Numbered from the stretch's first letter, positions 5,971 to 13,826 are shown. The stretch is 25,974 bases of DNA from Candidatus Gastranaerophilales bacterium (GCA_910587055.1 CAJUKY010000023.1:1-25974); one strand, 5' to 3'. Notes: generated by a model not told the origin, from the sequence alone. Made by a program: numbers and translations.

Positions 5971-8466
5971 ATGGTTTTAAAGAAATTCAACATGATATGC
6001 GGGGTATTTTCAATTACCCGAAAAGGTAGTTTTGCCTTTTCCTCCGCCTTTTCATTAGTAGAAATGCTCATGGCATTACTCGTAGCTTCGTTGTTACTTG
6101 CAGCACTTGCTCCGGTTATGACAAGAAAAATGAGTGGGGATTACCTCAATATATCAGGAACGGGAGGAAGCGGAAAAGCACCTGCAATGTTTAAATGTTG
6201 GGATTATGATGATCCCGAGCTTCAGCTTGCATCTGACGGCAGCGGATACAAAGTATTACCCAATGATTTTCAAATAGATGATGCATGGATAATTAACTTC
6301 ATATTAGCTTCAGGCGGAGGAGGAGGTGCAGGAGCAACAAATCCTGATATTGTATCCGATTCATATACTGAACCTAATGAAGGAAAAACAGGTATTAAAA
6401 TTGAACAGAATATGGATGATTTTGAAATAGAAATGATGACAGGAGGCGGAGGCGGAGCAGGAGGAGGTGCTGCAGTACACAGCAGTGCAACTTGTACGGG
6501 AAGTGCTTCTGCTGATAAATGCGAATGTATGGGTCAAAAATATGACAGTGTGAATAAAGTATGTGTATCAAATAATCAAGGTTCAAAGAACTTAACTAAT
6601 GCAAAATCAGCATGCAGCAACTTAACTCCTTCATCCAAATGGCAGCTTCCTACCATGGCTCAATTAGGTAACTGGAAAAGTCAATACTCAAAGTTTGGCA
6701 TAAAAAGCGGCAATACGGTGTGGTCGAAGGATACGAGTGCGTGCAGTAAGACCACCAATGTATCAGCTTTTTGCTGTAAAATTACCAACCCCACAGGATA
6801 TTACAGGATTGAAACAGTGCGCGAGCTGAGTAACTGCCAAAGTTTTTGTTATCCGAAGTCAGATGAACAGAATTCTTACAGTGGTTGCTATAGTTGTACC
6901 ATGCCCACCACCACCTCCTGTGGCACCAACTATCACTACTATACCTTATCAGGTTCCTCATGGAATGCCGTAACCAATGTTACAACAAACACCAATTCCC
7001 GCTCTGCCTACTGTGTATACAATGACTCTGCCAATGTCACGGGTGAAAAATTCTATTCCCTCTCAGGCGGAGGAGGTTCAGCATCTCCTTCAATTGTTGA
7101 TAACAATTTTGATTTAATTGCAAAGAATAAATTAAGAGAAAAGATAAGAAACAATATCGGAGGATATATAGTACTTGATGTCGGTAACGGAGGCACGGGA
7201 GGAAACGGTGCATCTTCAAAAGGTGCTAAAGCTTCAAACGGAACTAACGGAGGAGACTCTTGTATTGTTGTACAAAACAGTGCAAGACAGCCTCAGTTTA
7301 AACTCTGTGTTAAAGGAGGAAACGGAGGAAGCGGAGCTGATGCAGGTAAAACAAACGCATCAACTGACGGATACGGAAGAGCGGGAAGTACGGTATCCAA
7401 AGATAACGGATGCTATACATATGATTATACATTATCCGCTAATCAAAAGGTTGAATTTGCTTGTACAAATGCAGGAAAAGCTGCAGGAAACGGAGGAACA
7501 GGTACAAGTAATGCTACGGCGGGAGGTAAAGGCGGAGCCAGTATATTAAATTCCAATCAAGTATCAAATTCAGGCAAAGATGGTGTAACTCCTAATTCAA
7601 CAACAAACCCCGGTGCAGGAGGCGGAGGCGGTACATCAACAAAAACAGGCTTTGGAACTTCCGCAAAATTTGCTTTCGGTAAAGGAGGAGACGGAGCTAA
7701 AGGGTATATAAGATTAAAGTATAAACACTATTATGAAGCTGCAGGCGGAGGCGGAGGCGGCGGAGGATATGTTGCTCATATTAAAAATGTAAACATAGGG
7801 AAAAGTGCAGTATGTTCCATTAAAGTAGGCTACGGCGGTGCAGGCGGTGCAGCGGGCGTAAAAGGAACAGACGGAGGGGATTCATCGGTTGTATGTTCAA
7901 ATGCTCCAAATGTAACATACAGAATATTCGGAGGTAAAGGAGGAAATACGGGAACATCCGCTTCAAGTACAACAGGCTCTGTATCATCAGGAGGCACAGG
8001 AGGTGCAGCAGGAATATATGATGATGCGGGAAATATATTTACAAGACTTTTTGCCCAGAATAACTTTATCGGAAGTAAAGGCCTTGACGGTAAACAAGGA
8101 GGAAGCGGAGATAAAGCAAACTATAAAGAAGGTGTAAGAAGTGCTGGAGGCAGAGGCGGTACATCAGGCACGGGCGAAAAAGGAAAATGCGGAGGCATAT
8201 ACAATGAAGCAGGAATATGCTCAAACATTAATCCTGATGAAAACAATGATATATCCGAACCTTCTCAAGGAAGTTTAAACGGTCAGGGATTCAGCGGAGG
8301 GGATATATCAATACCTACAAAAGAAAGCATAGTTGAATCAACTCCCAAATACGGTAAAGCAGGTGCAGGCGGAGGCGGAGGTGCATGGTATATGGGCAAA
8401 AACCCGGGCAAAGGCGGAGGAGGCCAGGGAGGATATGTCTGCATATATTGGGATAAGATGGAATAA
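5971..8466 (+). CDS. Giant glycine-rich type IV prepilin-like surface protein 2 with inserted DUF1566/lectin-like domain
   Basis: 831 residues; RBS AAAGGAG 9 bases before the ATG. Residues 23-54 are the prepilin region: SAFSLVEMLMALLVASLLLA, predicted cut after Ala26, Glu at +5, then PVMTRKM. Residues about 112-118 and 150-166 are glycine blocks that open a glycine-rich domain. Residues about 167-355 are a Cys-rich insert with DUF1566/C-type-lectin features (TNAKSAC, SSKWQLPTMAQLGNW, ending SRSAYCVYND). The glycine-rich scaffold resumes (SLSGGGGSAS) and ends GGGGQGGYVCIYWDKME, like fibre-type proteins closing in GYV.IYW. Inferred: assembled or anchored by a type IV pilus/pseudopilus system and displayed outside, with the lectin-like domain as the binding head. 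Insert codons end mainly in C/T or G, whereas flanks favour A. Divergent from XRE at 5646; terminator at 8504. Confidence 0.85.
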   Translation: MVLKKFNMICGVFSITRKGSFAFSSAFSLVEMLMALLVASLLLAALAPVMTRKMSGDYLNISGTGGSGKAPAMFKCWDYDDPELQLASDGSGYKVLPNDFQIDDAWIINFILASGGGGGAGATNPDIVSDSYTEPNEGKTGIKIEQNMDDFEIEMMTGGGGGAGGGAAVHSSATCTGSASADKCECMGQKYDSVNKVCVSNNQGSKNLTNAKSACSNLTPSSKWQLPTMAQLGNWKSQYSKFGIKSGNTVWSKDTSACSKTTNVSAFCCKITNPTGYYRIETVRELSNCQSFCYPKSDEQNSYSGCYSCTMPTTTSCGTNYHYYTLSGSSWNAVTNVTTNTNSRSAYCVYNDSANVTGEKFYSLSGGGGSASPSIVDNNFDLIAKNKLREKIRNNIGGYIVLDVGNGGTGGNGASSKGAKASNGTNGGDSCIVVQNSARQPQFKLCVKGGNGGSGADAGKTNASTDGYGRAGSTVSKDNGCYTYDYTLSANQKVEFACTNAGKAAGNGGTGTSNATAGGKGGASILNSNQVSNSGKDGVTPNSTTNPGAGGGGGTSTKTGFGTSAKFAFGKGGDGAKGYIRLKYKHYYEAAGGGGGGGGYVAHIKNVNIGKSAVCSIKVGYGGAGGAAGVKGTDGGDSSVVCSNAPNVTYRIFGGKGGNTGTSASSTTGSVSSGGTGGAAGIYDDAGNIFTRLFAQNNFIGSKGLDGKQGGSGDKANYKEGVRSAGGRGGTSGTGEKGKCGGIYNEAGICSNINPDENNDISEPSQGSLNGQGFSGGDISIPTKESIVESTPKYGKAGAGGGGGAWYMGKNPGKGGGGQGGYVCIYWDKME

Positions 8467-8503
8467 GCAGCAAAATCAAATTTACGATGAACAACTTTTT
8501 GAA

Positions 8504-8540
8504 GGGCGCAATTTGTAACCTTTTTGCGCCCCTTTTCTTT
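8504..8540 (+). terminator. Rho-independent terminator of prepilin-like gene 2
   Basis: GGGCGCAA (8504-8511) pairs with TTGCGCCC (8524-8531), followed by CTTTTCTTT. The 37 bases between stop codon and hairpin contain an inverted copy of the TTGTTCATC motif and resemble the corresponding region after gene 3. Confidence 0.85.
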
Positions 8541-8610
8541 ATATTTTATCTTCTGGATATTTTATGGCAATCATAAAAAATAAGGCTTATTATTAACAAT
8601 ACTAATCTTT

Positions 8611-8693
8611 GTCATTACGAAGGAGTGTAACGACTGCGGCAATCTAAGAAAAAGGTCTGGATTGCCACACTCCCGCTGGTCGCTCGCAATGAC
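8611..8693. repeat. Dispersed palindromic repeat (GTCATTRCGA...CGCAATGAC)
   Basis: An 83-base element bounded by GTCATTACGA and CGCAATGAC. The two outer 34-base arms are imperfect inverted copies that match best at their ends (GTCATT.CGA and GGCAATC). The left arm is about 31/35 identical to the unit at 1295-1329. It lies in the intergenic space after prepilin-like gene 2. This repeat style (GTCATTGCGA..GCAATCC) is widely dispersed in many bacterial genomes. The 8541-8713 stretch holds no gene. Confidence 0.8.
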
Positions 8694-8713
8694 AGAGGTG
8701 GTAGTTATCTATT

Positions 8714-9295
8714 TTAGAATATAAACAAATCTGTAGAAAACTTAAGGTTTTGAGATTTTATAATATCTTCATCAAAAACCGTTCCCGCCGTTACTCCGAA
8801 TTTTCCCGCTTTAAAAAATTTTGGCGAATATTGAAGTCCTATTTCATTTTCATATATTCTTGAATCATGGTTAAATTTATTGGCAAAGGTTAAAGATATA
8901 TCATCATTCAGCCTTAAAGACGGTGTGAAATAATATTTTTTAGAATTTATACTTGCATTCGGGTTTTGATATTTTACTTCCATTCCGCCTGATAAGGATA
9001 ATCTTCCTTCAGGGTTTAAAACAGCGCCCGTTGTAGATTTATAATCTTCAACCATATAATCGTTCAAGCTTTTTGATGAACCTGAAAATAAAGAAACTTT
9101 GCCTTTTTTATATTCAATTCCCGTTTTTTCTTTTTCGTATGATTGTCTGTAGGCTGAAGGAATGTTTTTATTGAGATTTAATTGTATTTTTTCAGGCTCA
9201 ATAAAAATTTCATCACCGAACAATTCTTCTTCATATGCAAAAGAAGGATGTATCAATGATGAAATTAATACCAGTATCAAGACAATATATTTCAT
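8714..9295 (-). CDS. Exported protein of unknown function, probably beta-rich
   Basis: 193 residues from the ATG at 9295, chosen because the signal peptide starts there (MKYIVLILVLISSLIHPSFA) and the predicted transcription start coincides with it; an in-frame ATG at 9316 would add seven residues. After cleavage near Ala20 the chain is acidic (EEELFGDEIFIEPEKIQLNL). The second half has alternating strands with aromatic ends (GRLSLSGGMEVKYQ, KKYYFTPSLRLNDDISLTFA, ENEIGLQYSPKFF, KFGVTAGTVFDE) and ends in F (TDLFIF), a pattern common in outer-membrane beta-barrel proteins. I do not recognise the family. The location (periplasm or outer membrane) is inferred. It is transcribed from its own promoter (9302-9329). 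Confidence 0.7.
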   Translation of the reverse strand: MKYIVLILVLISSLIHPSFAYEEELFGDEIFIEPEKIQLNLNKNIPSAYRQSYEKEKTGIEYKKGKVSLFSGSSKSLNDYMVEDYKSTTGAVLNPEGRLSLSGGMEVKYQNPNASINSKKYYFTPSLRLNDDISLTFANKFNHDSRIYENEIGLQYSPKFFKAGKFGVTAGTVFDEDIIKSQNLKFSTDLFIF

Positions 9296-9301
9296 ATCAA
9301 A

Positions 9302-9329
9302 ATTGTAAACTATCATGTTTAAATTTCAA
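9302..9329 (-). promoter_or_regulatory. Promoter of the exported protein, suggesting a leaderless message
   Basis: On the minus strand TTGAAA (9329-9324), a 16-base spacer and TACAAT (9307-9302) precede the ATG at 9295 by six bases, so transcription would begin at or next to the start codon. Confidence 0.5.
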
Positions 9330-9368
9330 TATTTTGTGGAACTAAAAAAATATCATAGAAAGGGGTTT

Positions 9369-9533
9369 TTAAAAGTAAGACTTTCCGTAAGAGTGCAAAT
9401 CTGTTTTTGCTAAGTTTTTCATATAGGCATTCTTGAATTCTTCACTTGAAACCTTTTCTACAAATGAAGGTATGCCGATTAATAACAAATAACATACAAA
9501 TGCAAAACATACTAAACTAATTACTTCAAGCAT
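9369..9533 (-). CDS. Small single-pass membrane protein, unknown function
   Basis: 54 residues from ATG at 9533, with a GAGG ribosome binding site about 6 bases upstream. The N-terminal half is one hydrophobic helix (VISLVCFAFVCYLLLIGIPS, residues 4-23), followed by a polar tail (FVEKVSSEEFKNAYMKN... ending GKSYF). The helix-then-short-tail layout resembles small cyanobacterial photosystem-type or regulatory membrane peptides, but no family is recognised. It is co-directional with the exported protein downstream at 8714, which has its own promoter. Its coding status rests on the good RBS and the clean membrane helix. Confidence 0.55.
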   Translation of the reverse strand: MLEVISLVCFAFVCYLLLIGIPSFVEKVSSEEFKNAYMKNLAKTDLHSYGKSYF

Positions 9534-9660
9534 TATTTACCTCGTTTTCTTTAAACTAAACTTCCTTTTTATAATCTAAATTTCGGTATTTTGTATTTTA
9601 AACTTTATGATTTTTTAAAAATGTGTAATAAAAATTAACAAACGGAGAAACAGAACAAAA

Positions 9661-10125
9661 ATGAAAAACGGATATAATATAGAAAGACTTATAGGCCTGT
9701 TATCTTGTTCCCACTGCGGCGAAAGTTTTGATGAAAGCTGCATCGGGCTTTTAGAAATCAGCTATGATACGGTTATGGTAAGGATTGTGTGTAAAAACTG
9801 CGGAAAAAAATATGTTCTTGCATTTATGGATTTAAACTTTTCCTTTTTTGATGCGGCATTCGGTATGCCTTTAAAAGCGGATGAAGTTTCAGAAAGGCGG
9901 GAGCGTACCGAGAAAGAGCCTATAGAAAATTCTTCAAATGATGATTTTGACGGGGTATTTACGGATGAATTTGACCCGGGACTTTATTTCAGCTGTAAAA
10001 AAGAAACACCCAAAGAGCTTGATAAAATAACATATGACGATGTTTTAGAAGCACATGAATTTATACAAAATTTTGAAGAAAACTGGCGGAGGTATCTCGA
10101 TAAAAGAAAATACGGTATAGTATAA
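9661..10125 (+). CDS. Zinc-ribbon protein of unknown function
   Basis: 154 residues. Two CxxC knuckles, LSCSHCGESF (Cys16, Cys19) and RIVCKNCGKKY (Cys43, Cys46 region), 24 residues apart, form a probable zinc ribbon near the N-terminus. The middle is acidic and low in complexity (SNDDFDGVFTDEFDPG), and a helical C-terminus follows (YDDVLEAHEFIQNFEENWRR). No signal peptide or membrane helix is seen. GGAG lies 13 bases before the ATG, longer than usual. Function unknown; DNA/RNA or protein binding through the zinc ribbon is possible. It is followed after 69 bases by the AlgI-like gene but is separated from it by a hairpin, so it is probably not in the same operon. Confidence 0.75.
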   Translation: MKNGYNIERLIGLLSCSHCGESFDESCIGLLEISYDTVMVRIVCKNCGKKYVLAFMDLNFSFFDAAFGMPLKADEVSERRERTEKEPIENSSNDDFDGVFTDEFDPGLYFSCKKETPKELDKITYDDVLEAHEFIQNFEENWRRYLDKRKYGIV

Positions 10126-10153
10126 GGCTTTCTTTACTGCATATATTATTTTT

Positions 10154-10189
10154 GATATTATCCTTAGTAAAAAGAATTAGGATGATATC
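10154..10189 (+). promoter_or_regulatory. Inverted repeat immediately before the AlgI-like start codon
   Basis: GATATTATCCTTA (10154-10166) and TTAGGATGATATC (10177-10189) pair at 11 of 13 positions around a 10-base loop, ending five bases before the ATG at 10195. It could be an operator or an RNA hairpin masking the GGGG that serves as ribosome binding site. It lacks a T tract, so it is not a typical terminator. Confidence 0.5.
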
Positions 10190-10194
10190 GGGGT

Positions 10195-11553
10195 ATGAAT
10201 TTTAGCAGCATAGGTTTTTTATTTCTATTTTTGCCTGTGGTAATTCTTATATATTTTGCGGTTAAACCGAAATACAGAAATATTGTATTAATATCATTCA
10301 GTTTCTTCTTCTATTTTTTGGGTGAAAAAGCCTTTACTCTTCTTTTAGTGTTTTCCTGTATTTTTAATTATTTTATGGGAAAAAAGATTGGCCGTGCTGA
10401 TGGTGCAGGCAGGAAATACTTATTAATTTTCGGTGTATCTTTAAACATATTATTACTTTTTGTATTTAAATATTTAAATTTCTTTATAAATGAAATTAAC
10501 AGCCTTAATATTTTTCCTTTAATAGAATATACAAAAATTCATCTTCCTGTCGGGATTTCATTTTTCACATTTCAGGCTCTGTCATATCTGGTTGATATTT
10601 ATAGGAAAGATATAAAATCTGCAAAATTTGCCGATTTTACTCTCTATTTATCAATGTTTCCGCAGCTTGTTGCAGGCCCTATTGTAAGGTATAAGCAAAT
10701 CCAAGATGAAATAAGCGGCAGGGTAATAAAAAGCGAAAACTTTATTGAAGGGATTAAAAGGTTTATTTCGGGGCTTTCCAAAAAAGTTATTATTGCAGAT
10801 ACTTTAAGTTATACGGCTGATAAAATTTTTGCATTAAATGTATCTGAATTATCAACCGGCGTGTGTATTTTAGGTGCAGTATGCTATACTTTCCAGATAT
10901 TTTTTGATTTTTCAGGATATTCGGATATGGCGATAGGTCTGGGTAAAATGTTCGGGTTTACATTTCCTGAAAACTTTAACTATCCTTATATTTCAAAATC
11001 CATAAGAGAATTCTGGAGAAGATGGCATATAACATTATCCGAGTTTTTCAGGGATTATCTTTATATACCTCTTGGCGGAAATAAAAATCATGTGTATTTA
11101 AATATTATGATTGTATTTGCGCTGACGGGACTCTGGCATGGGGCAAGCCGGAATTTTATTATATGGGGGCTTTATAACGGAATTTTAATCGTATTTGAAA
11201 GATTAGGGCTTTTGAATAAACTGCCAAAAGCTTTGTGCCATATATATTTTATAATAGCTGTGGCTACGGGATGGGTAATATTCAGATGTGAAAATATGTC
11301 TTTTGCGACCGCCTTTTTAAAGACGATGTACAGTTTTAATTTCGGGCAATCCGGGGGAGTTATTTATTATTTAAACAGCGAATTGATATTTACTATAATC
11401 ATTGCGTTTTTATTTTCCGTTCCTATTATATCAAAGGTTAAAAAATATATTCCGGATTTTATTCAAAATACAGCATATGCGCTGCTTTTAATTATTTCGG
11501 CTTCATATGCCGCGGTTAATACATATCAGCCTTTTATATATTTCAGGTTTTAA
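10195..11553 (+). CDS. MBOAT-family O-acetyltransferase, AlgI-like
   Basis: 452 residues, about ten hydrophobic membrane segments. MBOAT signature: LPVGISFFTFQALSYLVDIY (117-136), FPQLVAGPIVRYKQI, FFDFSGYSDMAIGLGKMFGF, FWRRWHITLSEFFRDYLYIP (273-292; His278) and LTGLWHGASRNFIIWG (310-325; His315, the catalytic-type histidine). The length fits AlgI/PatA (about 470). Known: AlgI-type proteins pass acetyl groups across the membrane to a periplasmic SGNH/AlgJ-like partner that modifies alginate, peptidoglycan or other polymers. The next gene, 9 bases downstream, is such a partner, so the two form a transfer module. No alginate polymerase genes are nearby, so the acceptor is unknown. Confidence 0.9.
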   Translation: MNFSSIGFLFLFLPVVILIYFAVKPKYRNIVLISFSFFFYFLGEKAFTLLLVFSCIFNYFMGKKIGRADGAGRKYLLIFGVSLNILLLFVFKYLNFFINEINSLNIFPLIEYTKIHLPVGISFFTFQALSYLVDIYRKDIKSAKFADFTLYLSMFPQLVAGPIVRYKQIQDEISGRVIKSENFIEGIKRFISGLSKKVIIADTLSYTADKIFALNVSELSTGVCILGAVCYTFQIFFDFSGYSDMAIGLGKMFGFTFPENFNYPYISKSIREFWRRWHITLSEFFRDYLYIPLGGNKNHVYLNIMIVFALTGLWHGASRNFIIWGLYNGILIVFERLGLLNKLPKALCHIYFIIAVATGWVIFRCENMSFATAFLKTMYSFNFGQSGGVIYYLNSELIFTIIIAFLFSVPIISKVKKYIPDFIQNTAYALLLIISASYAAVNTYQPFIYFRF

Positions 11554-11562
11554 GGGGTTTTA

Positions 11563-12588
11563 ATGAGATTTAAAGGAAAATTTTTAATAATATTTTTTAT
11601 GATTTTTCTATGGCTGCCTGTAATCGGGATGCTGTTTAAATTTAACGGTGGAATTGATGATTTAAGGCTCGGCAGCACAAAAGCTTTTCCTGAGTTTAAA
11701 GATTATAAAGGTAATGCAGGCAAATTTTTTGATGAGCTTTTTGAATATTATGAGGATAATTTCGGGTTTAGATATTATTTTATGAAGTTTGCATCAAATC
11801 TGAAGATTAAACTTTTTAAAACTTACCCTAAGAATATTGATGTTAAGGTTTTGAAAGGAAAAGACGGCCGGCTTTTTTATAAACTCGGCAATGAACCCGA
11901 AGATTTTCAAGGCAGGGTGCCTCTTTCAGATGCTGCTCTTAAAAAAATAATTAATGAATATGAAAATAATTTAAAATTTTTTAATAATTCAGGGATAAAA
12001 TTTTATGTGATTATTCCGCCTGATAAAACAGTTATATATTCAGATTATCTTCCTTCTTCTATGATTTATGGAATTAAAAGTAATAAAACAAGGATTAGTC
12101 AGCTTTTATCTTTAAATTCGGATTTTATTTATCCGAAAAAAGAGCTTCTGGACAATAAAGGGGAAAATTTATTATATTTTAAAACCGATACACACTGGAC
12201 ATATTATGGCGCATATTTCGGCTATAAGGCTTTGATGGAAAAAATTAAACAGGATTTTAATATTGAAACGCTCAAACTTGCAGATATGAAAGAGGAAAAA
12301 TATGTGCTTCCGGCACCCGATTTAGTAAATATAGTTGATATCGGAACTAGGCAGACGGAAAATGTACCCGTTTATAAATGTGATAACAATATCCGAAAAG
12401 CTGATTTAAAAGTGATGGTTTACGGGGATTCTTTTATGGAATTTTTAACTCCTTACATCAAATGTACATTTAAAGAAACATCATTTTATAATCTTCAAGA
12501 TTTTAACAGAGAAAATGCAATATTAAAGAAACCTGATATCGTAATTCTTGAAATTGTACAGAGAAATTTAAGGCATATGTTTGATTAG
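11563..12588 (+). CDS. AlgJ/AlgX-like (DHHW/SGNH-type) acetyl-transfer partner
   Basis: 341 residues. An N-terminal uncleaved signal/membrane anchor (FLIIFFMIFLWLPVIGMLF, 7-25) places the domain outside the membrane. The domain shows NNSGIKFYVIIPPDKTVIYS (141-160), the DTHW motif (209-212, equivalent to D-H-x-W) in YFKTDTHWTYYGAYFGY, and the serine motif MVYGDSFMEF (285-294; Ser290). Asp/His and Ser form the expected SGNH-like triad. RBS AAGGGG is 6 bases before the ATG, 9 bases after the AlgI-like stop, so the genes are co-translated. Inferred: receives acetyl from the AlgI-like protein and acetylates an exported polysaccharide or cell-wall glycan. Confidence 0.85.
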   Translation: MRFKGKFLIIFFMIFLWLPVIGMLFKFNGGIDDLRLGSTKAFPEFKDYKGNAGKFFDELFEYYEDNFGFRYYFMKFASNLKIKLFKTYPKNIDVKVLKGKDGRLFYKLGNEPEDFQGRVPLSDAALKKIINEYENNLKFFNNSGIKFYVIIPPDKTVIYSDYLPSSMIYGIKSNKTRISQLLSLNSDFIYPKKELLDNKGENLLYFKTDTHWTYYGAYFGYKALMEKIKQDFNIETLKLADMKEEKYVLPAPDLVNIVDIGTRQTENVPVYKCDNNIRKADLKVMVYGDSFMEFLTPYIKCTFKETSFYNLQDFNRENAILKKPDIVILEIVQRNLRHMFD

Positions 12589-12631
12589 CTAATTTATATG
12601 GTGTATTTTTTGACTTCCTTTTGATTTTTAT

Positions 12632-12661
12632 TAAAAGGTAACAGGGAAGATGCCGTATAAT
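12632..12661 (+). promoter_or_regulatory. Candidate flagellar (sigma-28-like) or sigma-70 promoter before fliJ
   Basis: TAAA (12632-12635), 16 bases and GCCGTATAA (12652-12660) resemble the FliA consensus TAAA-N15-GCCGATAA with one extra base. The overlapping TATAAT (12656-12661) could instead serve sigma-70, but no good -35 is found at 17 bases. An imperfect CCTTTT...AAAAGG hairpin lies just upstream (about 12617-12638). Confidence 0.45.
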
Positions 12662-12693
12662 TATATAGTATAGTATCTTCAAAATTTTTTATT

Positions 12694-13176
12694 ATGCCGT
12701 TTAACTACCGATTGCAAAAATTCTTAGAAATAAGAATAAGAAAAAAAGAAGAGCAGCTTGAAGTTGTTCAAAAATGCCAGAAAGAGGTTATGCGGATAGA
12801 AGGGCTTATAGCCCAGAATAATAAAAATATTCAAGATACAAGAATAAACATGCGAAAATCTGACCCCAGAATGTATGACGGCTTTGACAAGTTTTTAAAA
12901 CACCTTTACGAAGAAGGGGAAAAGCTTGAACAGCAAAGGCTGGAAGCAATCAAGGTTTTACGCCGTGAAGAAGAAATTCTTATGCAGCGTGAACGGGAAG
13001 TTGACGTTTTAGAAAAACATAAAGAGCATAAAAAAGAAGAATTTCTTTATGAAGAAAAAATGCGTGAACTGAAAACCTTGAATGAAATAGGCTCCCAAAA
13101 GCATTTTATGCGAAAAAGGGAACAGGAATACGAGCAGGAGCTTGAAGAGCTGCTTGAAAGGCACAAACAGGAATGA
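12694..13176 (+). CDS. fliJ: Flagellar export chaperone/ATPase-complex protein FliJ
   Basis: 160 residues, almost entirely charged heptad-like coiled coil. It begins MPFNYRLQKFLEIRIRKKEE, the typical FliJ opening (F.YRLQ..L..R...E), and continues QLEVVQKCQKEVMRIEGLI through EQEYEQELEELLERHKQE. FliJ is usually about 147 residues. Known: FliJ is the stalk-like coiled-coil subunit linking the FliI/FliH ATPase to FlhA of the flagellar type III export apparatus in the cytoplasm. There is no strong RBS before the ATG. Its stop overlaps the next start by 4 bases (ATGA), so it heads a coupled flagellar operon with the FliK-like and hook/rod genes. Confidence 0.8.
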   Translation: MPFNYRLQKFLEIRIRKKEEQLEVVQKCQKEVMRIEGLIAQNNKNIQDTRINMRKSDPRMYDGFDKFLKHLYEEGEKLEQQRLEAIKVLRREEEILMQREREVDVLEKHKEHKKEEFLYEEKMRELKTLNEIGSQKHFMRKREQEYEQELEELLERHKQE

Positions 13177-13826
13177 ATATAGAAAGCCAAGGGAAGCAAT
13201 ATCGAAATACCGAATATCAGGGCGGCGGTTTGAAAGGCGCTCTAAGCTATACTGCGCTTGCAGATGATAATATAGCTCAAAATCCTTACAGCATGCAAAA
13301 TTCTGACGGTGTTTCATTTAAAGACATTCTAAGCGGAGAAATATCTTCCCTGCAGGATAATATTGAAGATATTCTTGAATCTTTAGATTTTGTTCAAAGC
13401 GTTAATCTTGATACTTTAAATATCGATAAAGCGGATGCGCTTTTCTTTATAAATGCCATAAATCAGGCAGGATATACAAATTATACGGTTCAAAATGACG
13501 GAAGTGTTATTGATGCTTCAAATTACAGAGGGATTGAAGTTTCAAAAACTTTATCCGATATGCTTTCTAAAATTCAAAATGCAAAACAGGCAGTAAGACT
13601 TGATTTTGATAACAATGTAACAGTTGTTTTAAGACTTTCCGATGACGGGAAAATAAATGCTCATTTTATTTCGGGGGATAAAGCGGTTGAAGAATATTTG
13701 AAAAACAATATTCCTTATTTAAAACAAAGATTTGAAGAACAGAATATACCTTATGCAAATTTAAGCTATAAACACCATAAAGAAAAACAAAACGGGCAAA
13801 ATAACAAGGAGAAAAATAATGAATGA
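13173..13826 (+). CDS. fliK: FliK-like flagellar hook-length control protein (short)
   Basis: 217 residues, ATGA overlap with fliJ. The C-terminal part (about 134-200) matches the FliK C-terminal domain pattern: AVRLDFDNNVTVVLRLSDDG, KINAHFISGDKAVEEYLKNN, IPYLKQRFEEQNIPYANLSY. This is the 'L.P..LG.v.v.l...g....f.......r..l......L...L...G' arrangement of the substrate-switch domain. The N-terminal part (1-130) is polar and acidic, short for a molecular ruler (FliK is commonly 350-600 residues). Known: FliK measures hook length and switches the export gate to filament substrates. Inferred from the domain and the operon (fliJ before, a hook/rod gene after). The short ruler region is notable. Confidence 0.65.
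   Translation: MNIESQGKQYRNTEYQGGGLKGALSYTALADDNIAQNPYSMQNSDGVSFKDILSGEISSLQDNIEDILESLDFVQSVNLDTLNIDKADALFFINAINQAGYTNYTVQNDGSVIDASNYRGIEVSKTLSDMLSKIQNAKQAVRLDFDNNVTVVLRLSDDGKINAHFISGDKAVEEYLKNNIPYLKQRFEEQNIPYANLSYKHHKEKQNGQNNKEKNNE

Noticed and set aside
6490..7060. A complete diversity-generating retroelement in this window
   Set aside because: No reverse transcriptase motif (such as YxDD in a suitable frame), accessory gene or second near-identical copy of the candidate variable region was found; only the target-like domains are present.
7175..7549. A 124-codon plus-strand frame inside prepilin-like gene 2
   Set aside because: It has extreme Glu/Thr/Val bias from reading GGA/GAA repeats out of frame, no RBS, and lies wholly within a gene with clear domain structure.
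5941..8500. Integron attC-like sites around prepilin-like gene 2
   Set aside because: The flanking motifs lack the GTTRRRY / RYYYAAC core boxes and no integrase gene is present.
13009..13317. A 102-codon minus-strand frame rich in Phe and Leu opposite fliJ/fliK
   Set aside because: Phe/Leu richness results from reading the Lys/Glu-rich coiled-coil codons of fliJ backwards; no RBS and no family features.
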